Shown in pieces: positions 19,370-31,361 of a stretch of DNA of 64,000 nucleotides (position 1 is the first letter of the stretch; each line of letters starts with the position of its first letter). Location: NCBI GenBank assembly GCA_963921195.1, contig OY992540.1:56986844-57050843 (forward strand), in the 5' to 3' direction. Source of the DNA: Pegoplata infirma (Eukaryota; Arthropoda; Insecta; Diptera; Anthomyiidae). The translations under genes were made by a program, and so were the position numbers. Under the pieces are notes generated by a model. It was not told the origin of the DNA and did not search any database. It was given only the letters and a program-made list of their open reading frames with translations.

Positions 19370-20802
19370 TATTAAAATTGGCTCCTACCGCTCTAACTGC
19401 TCCAATAATGCCCCAAGAGATGTCAAATGTGTGACCGGCCCCAAATATATTTCCAATCCCAACATTTTCTTAGAATATAACTACCCTCTATCTTTAACCC
19501 CTAAGGTGGTCCCCACACTGAAAAAAATAATAAAAAATTTTGAGTAAATTTTTAATACTATTGAGTAAAAAATTACTCAATTTTCCACCAGTAAACGATT
19601 TAATAGTATTGAGTAAACTTTTAATAAAAAATTATTAAATGCTTAATAAAAAATTTGAGTAAATTATTAATTCACACAATTAAATCTTTACTCAAATTTT
19701 TTTAATATTTTTAAGTAACTTTTTAATTGTGTCAAGTAAAAATTTACTCAAAATGTATCAAACTATTTTTTTAAAAAGTTTAAAAAGTTTCTAATTTTTT
19801 TTTCCAAAAAAATTGCTTTTACAAACTTTACCAAATATACTTATGTCTTCAAGACAAAGTAAAATTTTATAAAGATGATTTCAAACTTTCATATACATAT
19901 ACAAAAAACAATAAACTAAATGAGAATTCAAAACACCAAGAGAAAAAAAAAAATAAAAAAAAAATATTAAATTTGTATTAAATTATTTACTCAAATTTTA
20001 TTTTCAATTTTTGAGTAAATTTTTAATTGCGTCAATTAAAAAATTACTCAAATTTTTTTTAAAAAATTAAACAAGTGATTACTCAAATTTGTTTCCTCCA
20101 TATTTTTTTCTGTGCATACAATTGTATTTTATTTTTTTTTAAATTATTTTTTATGAAATCAGCTCCTACCACTCCCAGGGTGCGTCTTAGAGTATTAATC
20201 GATAAGACCGACCCCCATTAATTTTAACCTCCCAACAATTTTTTGGAACATACTTAGTTATACCCTATCTCCACTCGATAATGGGGCTCCCATAAAAAAT
20301 GCCATTTTTAAAAAATCTGCTCCTACAGCTCTAACTGCTACAAGAGTGCCCCTAGAAATGCAAATGTGTGACCGACCCCCAATATTTTGTCAACCCCAAC
20401 ATTTTTTTAGAATATACCTACCCTCTATCTTTAATCCTTAAGGTGGTCCCCATACAATTTATTTTTATTTTTTATAAATTTGTTTTATGAATTTAGCTCC
20501 TACCGCTCCCATTGTGTTTCTTAGAGTGGTTTCCACTAAGGCCGACCCCCATTAATTTTTACCCCCCAACATTTTTTTTTTGAACATACTTATACCGTAT
20601 CTCCACTCAATAATGGGGCTCCCATACAAAATGTCATTTTAATAAATTCTGCTCATACAGGTCTAACTGCCCCAAGGGTGCCCCTAGAGAAGTCGAATGT
20701 GTGACCGACCCCCAATATGTTTTTAACCCAAACATTTTCTTAGAATATACCTACCTACCCTGTACATTTACCCCTTAAGGTGGTCCCCATATAATTTTTT
20801 TT
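19370..20802 (+). repeat. Satellite-like repeat S, dimeric units of about 340 bp
   Basis: GCTCCTACCGCTC-like motifs start at about 19382, 20162, 20319, 20505 and 20651. They alternate in spacing (157, 186, 146 bp), so two related half-units form a dimer of about 335-345 bp. One half holds TGTGACCGACCCCCAATAT and CCTTAAGGTGGTCCCCAT, the other GACCCCCATTAATTTT and GTATCTCCACTC. A MITE (19516-20114) interrupts it. The array continues beyond the mini-me element at 20803-21962. Confidence 0.75.
19516..20114 (+). mobile_element. CACAG-type MITE, copy 2 of 3 (family Z)
   Basis: Starts CACTGAAAAAAATA and ends TTTTTTTCTGTG, flanked by CA on both sides (19514-19515, 20115-20116). The sister satellite unit at about 20447 shows the empty site CCCCATACAATT, in which the CA occurs only once. 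599 bp, nearly identical to the copy at 22867-23467, so recently mobile. Confidence 0.85.
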
Positions 20803-21962
20803 TATACCCTCCACTCTAGTGATAGAGGGTATATATAAGTTTGTCATTCCGTTTGTAACACATCGAAATATTGGTCTAGGACCCCATAAAGTATATATAT
20901 TCATGATCCTTGATCGATTTTAAGTCGATCTAGCGATGTCCGTCCGTCCGTCCGTCCGTCCGTCTGTCTGTCTGTCTGTCCGTTGAAAACACGCTAACTT
21001 TTGAAAGACTTTACGGAGGCTTCTGAAGTTTGACATATATGTTCTCCATTTACCGGGTCAGGTTGGTATTGCAATCCAGCGAAATCGGTCCAGTGGTTCA
21101 AAAGTTATGAGCAAAAGAGTAAATTTCGGCAAGGGCATTTTTCGAATTTACAAGATTAAAACCACTTTAACTTTCGAAAGACAATTCTGAGGGGGCTGAA
21201 GCTTAGCATATATATTTGTCGTTCCTCATGGCTGTTTGGTTTTTAATTTCAGCAAAATTGGTTCAGTGGTTCAAAAGTTATAAGCAAAGCACTGAATTTC
21301 AGATTTGTTTCACCTTAAACTGTTGAAAACTCGTTAAACAAGTTTTAAAAGCATGGTGAAATACCAGTTTTGTAAAACTTGTTGTTGTTTGTTTTCTTGT
21401 CGTGGGGTGCAGTTTAGTTGTTAGACAAGTAAATATTTGTTATTGTTTTGTTATTGTTAGTGTAACTGTATGTAACGGGAAAAAATCAAATAAAGTATGA
21501 GTATGATTGAATGTTAATTTGTTTTTGGTTTTTAAAGAAGAGGATGGTAATATAAAAAAAAGAGGAAAATATGTGAAATAGTTTTTTTTGGTATTACATA
21601 TTGTAGGTATAAAACAACAAAAATATTTTACAAAGTAATTTGTTACTCAAAGAAATTGTACACTAAAAAAATATTTACACTCAAAAAAAATGTTACACTC
21701 AAAAAAAAATGTACACATTATAATTTTTTTTTTTTTTTTATGAAATGGCAGACTCAAAAAAATGTTGACAGTCAAAAAAATTTGACACTCAAAAAAATTT
21801 GATTGATTAAAAGAAAGTTTGACTCAAAATAATATACATATTTTTAATAAAAAATTTGTAATGCAATTTTTTGAAATTTTTTTTAGAAAATTACTATCAG
21901 ATAACATTGTGGAGGGTATTCATAGATTCGACCAAGTCGAATTTAATTTTTCTACTTGTTTT
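20803..21962 (+). mobile_element. mini-me element (type 1), long copy
   Basis: Complete: TATACCCTCCACTC hairpin, core with GGACCCCATAAAGTATATAT, (GTCY)n at about 20938-20980, two AGTGGTTCAAAAGTTAT blocks, CACTCAAAAAA runs (21660-21800), GTGGAGGGTATTCATAG, ATTCG...CGAAT hairpin and ACTTGTT. It interrupts repeat S. Confidence 0.85.
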
Positions 21963-22300
21963 TAATGAAACTGTTGCTGCCGCACTATGCCAGCTCCTAG
22001 AGCAGTGATGGGCATTTTTGTAATTCCTATTCCCGCGGGAATAGGCTAAAAAATGCTGCTTGTGCGCAGTCTACACACGTACACTATAAAATTCGGTCGC
22101 ATTAACAAATTTGTTGACTTTTCTCTTGCTACTACCCACACAAGCATAAATGTTATAGTATGTGTGTGCGCACCACTGTCCTAGAGGGTGAAATGTGAGA
22201 TCAACTATCACTATTTCCCCCCCCCCAACTTTTTTTCCAACATACGCACCCCGTATCTCCTCTAACTAAGGGGGCTCCCATAATGCCCTCTTTCATATGT
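21963..22300 (+). repeat. Satellite-like repeat S, continuation
   Basis: CCAGCTCCTAGAG and, after a hAT MITE, CCCCAACTTTTTTTCC plus CCCCGTATCTCCTCTAACTA and GGGGGCTCCCATAAT match the S units at 20560-20620. Confidence 0.6.
22003..22178. mobile_element. hAT-type MITE with 8-bp target duplication
   Basis: Starts CAGTGATGGGCA and ends GTGCGCACCACTG (reverse complement CAGTGGTGCGCAC). The 8-bp TCCTAGAG is present on both sides (21995-22002 and 22179-22186). CAG-starting ends with 8-bp duplications define hAT elements. 176 bp, non-coding. It shares CCCACACAAGCATAAATGT with the hAT MITE at 59351-59971. Confidence 0.9.
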
Positions 22301-22866
22301 TTTTCAACTTTTTTTTAGCAACTGGAATTCTTTCACAAAAATTTTAATAAGTAAAAAAACGCGGTGCCTCTGCAAAAGTTTGGTGTGGAATATATAAGCT
22401 AAAATACTATATTACAATATCATTTAATAAAATTTGCTGGATCGCAACAACAAATTTGTTGAAACTCTGTGTATATATCGAAAATACCCCAAATATGGAG
22501 CACTTTTTAAAAAAATATTAAAAATATTGGCAAAACATTTATCTGAAAAACATTAAAGCAATTATGTAGCCAAATACCTGAAGTTGATGGTTCCATTTTA
22601 ATAAAATTACTTTTAGAACAGTTAATAAGAATTATCAGCACTCAAAATATCTCAATTTTCAGTTTTAGGCACGGCACGAAAATTTTTGAAAAATTATTTG
22701 ACTTTGACAGCTCACAGTCGATAGAGTAATTTACTCAAAACAAAAGTTTTTGGCAAATAGTGATGTAGAATTTAATTACCTTTCACCCAGTACCAACCAC
22801 GAATGTGTAGGATAAAGTTCAGCTTTTGAATTAATCCTCACTTTTGGTACATTTCAACCCTCTGTG
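22301..22866. other. AT-rich spacer without a recognised gene
   Basis: No coding region, RNA gene or clear repeat boundary seen. Confidence 0.4.
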
Positions 22867-23467
22867 CACAGAAAAAAATAAAAAAAAATTTTGAGTAAAT
22901 TTTTAATACTATTGAGTAAAAAATTACTCAATTTTCCACCAGTAAACGATTTAATAGTATTGAGTAAACTTTTAATAAAAAATTATTAAATGCTTAATAA
23001 AAAATTTGAGTAAATTATTAATTCACACAATTAAATCTTTACTTAAATTTTTTTAATATTTTTAAGTAACTTTTTAATTGTGTCAAGTAAAAATTTACTC
23101 AAAATGTATCAAATTATTTTTTTTAAAAGTTTAAAAAGTTTCTAATTTTTTTTCCAAAAAAAATGCTTTTACAAACTTTACCAAATATACTTATGTCTTC
23201 AAGACAAAGTAAAATTTTATAAAGATGATTTCAAACTTTCATATACATATACAAAAAACAATAAACTAAATGAGAATTCAAAACACCAAGAGAAAAAAAA
23301 AAATAAATAAAAAAAATATTAAATTTGTATTAAATTATTTACTCAAATTTTATTTTCAATTTTTGAGTAAATTTTTAATTGCGTCAATTAAAAAATTACT
23401 CAATTTTTTTTTTTTTAAATTAAACAAGTGATTACTCAAATTTGTTTCCTCCATATTTTTTTCTGTG
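22867..23467 (+). mobile_element. CACAG-type MITE, copy 3 of 3 (family Z)
   Basis: Starts CACAGAAAAAAATA, ends TTTTTTTCTGTG, flanked by TG on both sides (22865-22866, 23468-23469). 601 bp, differing from copy 2 at only scattered positions by eye. Confidence 0.85.
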
Positions 23468-23680
23468 TGTGTTGGTTGACTCATGTAAACAGAATTGATC
23501 ACCAAATGGTAATTAAACAAGTACAAACATATTTCTTAAAAAAAAAAAAATTTCGCCGAATTTTTTTTTCGCCAAAATGTTTATTCGCCGATTTTTTTTT
23601 TTTTTTTTGCAAAAAAAAGGGCGATATTTTTGGAAAATTGAGAATAAAAAAATTAAGTCCACCTTATAGTGCATAAATAT
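23468..23680 (+). mobile_element. mini-me fragment
   Basis: GGTTGACTCATGTAAAC, CACCAAATGGTAATTAAACA and AGTACAAACATATTTCTT match the copy at 15717-15775; runs of TTTTTTTTCGCCAAA follow as they do there. It may be the displaced second half of the fragment at 19020-19235. Confidence 0.55.
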
Positions 23681-24724
23681 AAAATATGAGGTTGAGATTG
23701 CTAGAAATAAAATTGTAGTGTTGGAAACTGTCAAAATTTATTTTGAAGAAACTATAAATATTCACATACATAAAAAACAATTTTCATTAACAAGACAAAC
23801 CGACATTTAAAATCCTACTGATGATAACACTAACTGGGGTGTTTGAAACCGGAAATGTCTATAATTTTTAGAAATTCAATTTTTCTTCTGCAGTTTTTTA
23901 ACTTGAACCTTAAAAATGCGGTTTTTGTTTTCTTCTCACTAGATTGAAATACATAATAGGAAATATGAATATTTGATGTTGTTACACACCTAATTTTCTA
24001 AAAAATTCTGATGATGGGGAAATTGGAAAATCTCAAACACGATAATTCATTCCTGAACATTTAAAATTTTATTGAAATCAGAAACTATATGGGTACTTGT
24101 TGGACGAACATCATATTATAGTTAGTAAAGTAAACATGATAATTCATAATGGGAAACATAAAAATCGCCTCAAACTGGAATAAATTAGTTTTTATTTCAC
24201 AATTAAAAGGTCGAAAAAATAACTAATTTTTTTTTATTTTTAACAAAAATTAAACAAAATTATGTAAAAAACTTTAACATTCCCTTAAAATTGCACCACA
24301 ATTACTTCATTCAAAAATTCTTAAAGTTTTAAGAATTCCAATAATCATTATGAACTCTATGAAAAGTTGAGGTCCACCATCAAATGACTTCATGTTCATT
24401 TGTTACAAATGGAAAAAGAAGAAGAAAAAAATAGTGCATGAAATAAATAGTTACCAAAAGCTACATCATAGACCTTTATACTATAGTAGTGCCTCTTCAA
24501 CTAGTATACATAACATCCGTTGCAGTGTCACATTGAGGTCAGTTAGCAATTGTTTTATGGGTGACAAGACTAGGAATGAAACAAACGTCGACTGATGATT
24601 CTCATCTCTAACTGAACAGAAATTGAAACCCCACTCATTCATATGTATGTGTGTGCATTAGAAGAGCATTTTTGGGTGGCAAATAAGTTTTTCTTCCGAT
24701 TTATAATTTTTATTTTACTAATTG
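23681..24724. other. Spacer without a recognised gene
   Basis: AT-rich, short open frames only, no conserved domain seen. It may hold intronic or intergenic host DNA. Confidence 0.4.
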
Positions 24725-25545
24725 TAAGCCTAAAAATTATGTGCTATAATTTTGAGGCCAATTGGATTAAATTAATCTATACGCCCGGTGATCAAAGTTG
24801 TGGTTTTTTGAAAATTTAAAAAAAAAATATGTGTCTTGCGGTACATCATCATTATTAGTTTTGATGCTCCAAACACGAATATCAAAAAAAATTCAAATCG
24901 GTCAAATTGTTATCGAGATATCACTACTACAAATTTGCAAAAAATTACGTTTTTTTTCTACGTAAAGATTTTTTTTAAGTCTCAAAGCTTCATCCTACGT
25001 TCAAGGAATTAAAGGAAAATTTAAAAAAATTTTCCATCAACTATTTCGCATAAATTTTCTTTTATATTTTATTTAAACCAAATCAGACCATTTTGAATCC
25101 ATGGCGCCCTTCGATCAAAGTTTTGAGTTTTTGGTGAAAATTTTCTAAAAAACTAAAACTTTAATCGAAGTGCACCACGGTTTAAAATGATCGGCCTTAG
25201 CTCAAATTAATTTTAAATGATAGTTTGTGTCAAGCTCAAAAAATAATTTTTTTTAAATTTCTTGACCGTAATAAAAACCATAATTTTTTCAAATTGCGAT
25301 ATCTCAAAAATCGTTAAGCCAATTTTAAATTTTTTTTAGTATTTGTTGTCAATTTTCTATTATTATTTTTTTTTTTCAATTTTTACAACATCAAAAACTT
25401 TGATAGCCGATTTCCACGTGGTAATTAAATCTGATTAACCTCAAATTTGTACCACATAATTTTTTGGACTAGTAAAATAAAAATTTGCCTGGACACTTGG
25501 GAAAATCGAAAGTTAAAGAAAAAAATGTCACTCTAGTGTTCATGT
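24725..25545. repeat. Dispersed repeat R, copy 2 (palindromic)
   Basis: The left end TTATGTGCTATAATTTTGAG plus CCAATTGGATTAAATTAAT is mirrored by ATTAAATCTGATTAACCTCA and TTTGTACCACATAATTTT near 25425-25462. Inside are TTATCGAGATATCAC and GCGATATCTCAAAAATCG in opposite orientations. Related copies are at 18130, 29212/30130 and 53500. Confidence 0.6.
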
Positions 25546-26749
25546 ACCTTACTACATTGATAATCTTACAATGTGTTTGCGGTGTGGTAGAGCAGGACAC
25601 TCACAACACTTTTGAATTTTGTTTTCATTGCCTAGATTATATACGATTCTTTGATTTTTTTTTTGTTTTAGGTTTTTTTTCCTGTTTGCAATGATTTTAA
25701 AATTGCTAAAGCAACCACATGTTGGCATACATGTATGCATTCATGTGTCTTCGACTCCATTACTAAACGTAGGGGAAATAACAAAGATATCGTAGTTGGT
25801 CTTCCAAAGGACCGGAGAGAAGAAAAAAATTAATTGTAATGAAGTTGTTTGGGTCATGCCAACATGGGAAACATTTTAGACTTTTTAGTAGGCATAAAAA
25901 TATTACATGACTCTATTATTTATACACATACACAAATGCATTTGTAGACAGTAGCCAGTAGCAATTGGCGTTTAATAACAATCATACTTCTAGTTGTATA
26001 GACAACACAATGGGCCAGAAATGTAGATATTTAATGTTTAATCAAACAAGTGAGAGTCATTTGTATGAAAGGTGGACTTTAAAACGTTCTACCGAACAAA
26101 TGCATAAAAAACATGATTTGCTGTTTTCTCCTTTGTGACATATAGCTGTTTGAATAAGTGAGATATTCTTTTTTCAGCGATCCTGGTCTAGTTTTTCGGG
26201 AATTGCGTGATCACATAACCTCCAATTTTTTTCAAGTCTGAATTTTAAGCTAACTTGATAGTTTACTGATTTTTTTTTTTAATCGATTGACAATAAAATA
26301 TCTTTTTTTGTTAAAAATTTACACAATTTAAAACTTGAAAATAAAAATATTGGTATCAAAGACATTGTCCATAGATATTGCTTTGACACCTATGATATTC
26401 TAAGATCTCTCAATTTTTCCAGATTCGTAATAAAGAATTTTACTATTTTCATAACAAACTCCGGTTTTTATGCAAGTTTTGCTAAAAACATTTTTTAATT
26501 AACTCAATTAATGCTTGCCAAAATTATGTTTCTGTTAGCCCATAGTATGTGGGTCATACTAAGAGTATGAACAACGTTATTATGTTGACGAAATTTAGTA
26601 TGCTTACTAGAGCGGCATTTATCTTGAATTTTGATTTTCGCAAATATTCGGCTAAATTTTTAATCTACTTAACCATTTCAAGATGTATTTGGAAAAATAA
26701 AAATTGCAATTCGAAGATTTCTTTTGTGATTTTACTTCAAAATTCGAAT
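25546..26749. other. Spacer without a recognised gene
   Basis: No credible coding region. Base composition is a little less extreme than in the repeats, compatible with single-copy intergenic DNA. Confidence 0.4.
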
Positions 26750-27475
26750 ATTCCTCTTAAAATTCAAAAATTCCATTTGTAATTCGAAGGTTCCAGTTGT
26801 AATTCGAAAAAAGATTAATTGTAATTCGATATAGATCAATTGTAATTCGAAAAAGATCCATTGTAATTCTTAATAGATTAATTGTAATTCGAAAAGTATG
26901 AATTGTAATTCGAAAAATATCAATTGTAATTCAAAAAAGACCAATTGTTATTCGAAATTGATCAGTTGTAATCCGAGAGATCAAGTGTAGTTCGAAAAAT
27001 ATTAATTATAATTTGCAAAATATCAATTGTAATTCGAAATTCCAAAAAGGTCAACCGAATTTCCATTGATATTTTTCGAATTACAAGAGAAAATTTCGAA
27101 TTACAATTGATCTTTTTTATATTTCGATTTCGAAGTACAATAGATATTTTTCGAATTACAATTGATCTACAATTCGAATGATTGATGTTTTGCGAATTAC
27201 AATTAATCTTTTCTGAATTACAATTGATTTTTTTTGGAATTACAATTGATCTTTTTCGAACAAGAATTGTTTTTTTTTCATATTACAATTGGAATCTATG
27301 AATTACAATTGATCTTTTCAAATTACAACTGATCTTTTTCAAATTACATTTTTTCGAATTACAATTGGAATTTTTGAATTGCAAATGGAATTTTCGAATT
27401 ACAAATGGAATTACTTCGAATTACAATCAGTATATTTGAATTACAATTTATCTTTTTCGAATTACATCTATAAAT
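26750..27475. repeat. 21-bp minisatellite arranged as a large inverted repeat
   Basis: The left half (26750-27050) repeats a unit close to AATTGTAATTCGAAAAAGATC. The right half (27060-27475) repeats its complement, GATCTTTTTCGAATTACAATT. About 13-18 degenerate units lie in each half. A transcript would fold into a long imperfect hairpin. Confidence 0.8.
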
Positions 27476-27477
27476 GG

Positions 27478-29215
27478 CTAACAAGGGAAGTCTCCCTAGT
27501 GTCACCCGCGGATCTTTATGGAATTGGTTTTAATTTGTAGAGCAGAAAAAATAAAGGGACACGTATTTTTTTTAGAGGCCCGAATTCATATTTAGGGGGT
27601 AAAAAGGAGGGGGAAAGACAATGCCATTTTTCAGTTTTTTTCGTTTATCTATATATATAAAAATGGAAGTATGAATGTGGGTATGTATGTATGTTCCGTA
27701 TGGACTCGAAAACGGCTGAACCGATCTTGATAACATTTTCGGGGAATATTCAGAATAGCCTAGGGAGTAACACTGTGTGGTCACATTTTTGATTTTTTGC
27801 ATGTGCGCGGAGGGGCGTGGCAAAATCGAATTTTCACATTGCACCACTAATGACATCTATATATAAAAAACGGTTAGACCGATTTTGATGAAATTTAAAC
27901 CAAAGAATTAGAGCGTGATCGGACAAATGGGCGTAAAATGCCATGCTTTTTGCCTGAGGGCGTAGGGGGGGGCAAAATCGAATTTTTACATTGCACCACT
28001 AATGACATCTATATATAAAAAACGGATGGACCGAATTTGATAAAATGTAAACCAACGATGGTACTAACCAAGTACTAACTATGTGCCAAATACGAGCGTG
28101 ATCGGACAAATGGGCGTAAAATACCATGCCCCTTTGCATTAAATGTTATTTCTGCATGCTTCGCAATAACGTAAAAACTGTTGATTCGATTTTAATTAAA
28201 TTTTCAGCACTGATAGTGTTAACCGAGTGCGGAACTATAGGCCATGTTATACTACGATTGGAAAAGGGGCGTAAAATGCCACACCCCTTTGTACTATACT
28301 GAACGTTTTCTGCCTGTTTCGCAATCACGCAAAAACAGCTGAACCGATTCTCTTGACATTTTCAGTAAATACAGTGCTAACCAAGTGCATATGTAGGCCA
28401 TATAAGATAGTTATTGGAAAACGGGATCAAAATTGCAACTCCCTTTGAACTATACTGACCACGATTGAACACAGAGGCGTAAATTCCACTCCCCTTTGTT
28501 TTATACTGAACGCTATATCTGCCTGTTTTGAAATCACGCAAAAACGGATAAGCCAATTCTGTAACTACTGATAGAGCTAACGGAGCGGGAACTTTAGGTC
28601 ATATGTAGAGCACAATTCAACAAAGTGGTATAAAATGTCACTCCCGTTTTTCATAAATAAAAAGTTATTTCCACCTCTTTCGCAGTCACACAAAAACAGC
28701 AAAACTGATGCCAATGAAATTTGCAGCACATATAGTACTAATCGAGGATGCAGCATGGAACTTTAGACTATCACGATTCTATAAAAATTAAGATGCAATA
28801 TAAAACAATTTTTTTTAGGGCCAGCAACGCGGACCGGGTATAGCTAGTCTCCTATATTATGCAAAGAAACCTAGTAATGTTACATACCAAGTGAAAGGTC
28901 TTTGGAAAACCTATCTACGTGTGCTAAGAACTTGTCCAAACATGCACAATATTTTGGCATATTTAGTAAAATACCAAAATTTTAGAACATTTTTGTTAAT
29001 AAGTCGAAAAATATTAACTTCTTTGGCCCGTTGTTAGCACCACGAGATAGGTATTTTTAATACCTTTAATCTGATAACACACATGCAAAATCGACCCCCC
29101 TAAAAATAATGGGGCCGTTAAAAAAAATACGTGTCGAATTAATTTTCGATCTTAACAACATATCCAAATTTCATGAAGATCGGAGGGTGACACCAGGGAG
29201 ACTTCCCTTGTAAGA
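27478..29215. mobile_element. Fold-back element split by a Helitron
   Basis: AACAAGGGAAGTCTCCCTAG followed by TGTCACCC (about 27480) is mirrored by GGGTGACACCAGGGAGACTT plus CCCTTG (about 29183-29211). CACGTATTTTTTTTA (about 27560) pairs with AAAAAAAATACGTG (about 29120). The Helitron at 27648-28847 lies between the arms. Confidence 0.6.
27648..28847 (+). mobile_element. Non-autonomous Helitron
   Basis: Starts TCTATATATATAAAAATGGA and ends GGACCGGGTATAGCTAG, inserted between A (27647) and T (28848) as Helitrons do; a CTAG end and a 5' TC are diagnostic. The body repeats segments with GAGCGTGATCGGACAAATGG, GGGCGTAAAATGCCA and AAAAACGG.TGAACCGAT. No Rep/helicase is encoded. Confidence 0.8.
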
Positions 29216-30265
29216 CCTAAAAGTTGTGTGGTACAAATTTGAAGCCAATCGGATTAAATTATTCCGTGGCGCCTGGCGACAAAGTTTTGGATTTTTGAAA
29301 ACTTTAATAAAAACAAGTAAGAAATTTATAGTCGGTCAAGGCCGACCATATAATACCCTACACCAGAGTTTCCCGAAAAATGGATCCGATGGACCGATTA
29401 GACTGTTAGGACTATATTTTGTCAAATCTTTAATAAGTGTGAAAAACACTCCAAATCAAATTTGAGTGAAATATGCTTCTATTTGTTGACAATAAACCAC
29501 TGTAACTGAATATCGGGCGAAATTTTCACAAGGGGCGTAAGTCCAAAACTGGTCCGATGATTATCATATTTGATAAGGTTATTTGAGTATGCGTTTAACA
29601 TACACAAACAAAATTTAAAATAAATATTTTCTATTTTCATGAAATTTGAGAGATTTATGTGAAAATCGGGAAGGTGGTTTGTATGGGGGCTACAAATAGA
29701 ACTGGTCCGATTTCTTTAAAATTCGGAAAGGTGATTTGTGAAGACAAAACACGTTTACCTGCAAAATATTGAAAATATGCCTTTTATAACACGGTTATTA
29801 TCGTCATTTGAGCCAAAACTAAAGGGTACCTTTGTAGGGGGGCTAGGTCTAAATATTTACCGATTTTTTTCAATTTCAACAGGCTTCGTCCTTGGGCCAA
29901 AAGAGGCTTATGTTTTAAATTTCAAGTCAATTGATTAAAAATTGCCTGTATCGTGTTTAAACCGTTTACATGGACAGACAGACGGACGGACGGACATCGC
30001 TAAATCAACTCAAAAAGTGATTCTGAGTCGATCGGTATACTTAAAGGTGTAGGACCAATATTTCGGGTAGTTACAAACATCATCACAAACTCATTATACC
30101 CTGTACCACAGTGTGATGTAGGGTATAAAAATAAGAAAAACATGTCTTTCGATTCATCGTTTGCATAAATTTAAATGCGCTTAACACGAGTATAAAAAAA
30201 ATTTCAAATCAGTCGTCCGGCTACCGAGATATCGCTAATTGAAATTTGCTAAAAAAATGCCGGTC
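29212..30265. repeat. Dispersed repeat R, copy 3, split by a mini-me-like element
   Basis: GTGTGGTACAAATTTGAAGC plus CAATCGGATTAAATTATT (29226-29265) and, beyond the insertion, TTTCGATTCATCG...GAGTATAAAAAAAATTTCAA and CTACCGAGATATCGC are the two parts of one R copy. Confidence 0.6.
29312..30129 (-). mobile_element. mini-me-like element (type 2), full copy
   Basis: The left end AAACAAGTAAGAAA is followed by a GTCGGTCAAGGCCGAC hairpin and ATACCCTACACC. The right end has CAGACAGACGGACGGACGGA (GTCY on the other strand), CATCGCTAAATCAACTC and TACCACAGTGTGATGTAGGG plus TATAAAAA. The architecture equals type 1 mini-me but the sequence differs. It inserted into repeat R. Confidence 0.75.
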
Positions 30266-30324
30266 TAGTGCTTACTCTATGCACATTTATTGTTTGTCAT
30301 CATTATTAACAATGTCAGCGTCAT

Positions 30325-31063
30325 TAGAGTTTCTGAATAACCGATAAATTTAGTAACCGCGGTTTCGGTTATCAAAAATTGAATAAACGATCGGTTTCGG
30401 TTAGTTTCGGTTATCAGTAAAAATTTTATTCCGGTGGAAAAACTTTATTTTTGAATAGTTTTTTTATTAGAATCGAATTCAGTTTAAATTTCCATTTTGG
30501 TTTAGCTCCTGATTATGTATTTTAAAAAGCTGAATTTAATTCATCTTCCAAAGATTGTGTGGTTCCACAATTTTTAAATTTTGAATCTGAAAAAAATTAA
30601 AAAATTAAGCTGTAACGGCTATACTCATAACGAAAAACGTGCAATTAACTCTTTCGCACTCATTTTAATTAAAAGGAAAAACTTGGCACTCGATTTTAGT
30701 AACTTTTTTTTATTGCAAAAATAAAACGAGTGCTTTACTTTCCCTTACTAAAAATTGCGAGTAATAATGTTGTCAGTTCTGTTGGCAGTTCTTTTAAACG
30801 TGAATATAATATAAAGCAGTGAAATTTTACTTATGGTATCAAAAAAGTTAATAATTAATTTTTTTTTAACGAAAAACATAAAATGTTTATGTAAATAGTT
30901 TTTAATTTAAACTACTTTTTTTAAATGCCAAAAAATAATATATAAAAATCTATAAAATTAATAAAATTCGGATAACCGAACAAATATGGGTCGGTTTCGG
31001 GTTCGGTTTTTGGCTTGAATAACCGCGGTTTCGGTTACGGTTATAACCGAAACAGAAACTCTG
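30325..31063. mobile_element. hAT-type MITE with 8-bp target duplication
   Basis: The ends are TAGAGTTTCTG and the inverted CAGAGTTTCTG, with AGCGTCAT duplicated at 30317-30324 and 31064-31071. Subterminal AACCGCGGTTTCGGTTA occurs at both ends. 739 bp. The interior open frames are not transposase. Confidence 0.85.
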
Positions 31064-31071
31064 AGCGTCAT

Positions 31072-31359
31072 CACTATGGATGTGCAAGACGCTGTTGATG
31101 GTAATAATGATCTTAAATTGTAAAATATAACATATCCCTCTGATGATGATGATGATGGGACTTTATTGTTTAAGCTTTGCATATAATGCATCCTTTTATG
31201 ACCAACCGATGGAACGACGTACCGACCTTAAAACTTACCCCCCATCACATCACATAACAATCATCAATTTAGTGAGTTTATAATTTCACTCTACACACTA
31301 TATTTGACAATATAAACATAACAAATTATTATGCGTTTGCATATATGCGTATTGTTATA
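31072..31359. other. Short spacer with a (GAT)n tract
   Basis: GATGATGATGATGATG at about 31141-31157; nothing else recognised. Confidence 0.5.
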
Positions 31360-31361
31360 TA

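Noticed and set aside
21660..21800. CACTCAAAAAAA runs as nested MITE ends
   Set aside because: No paired end, body or target duplication; they are short tandem repeats shared by several mini-me copies.
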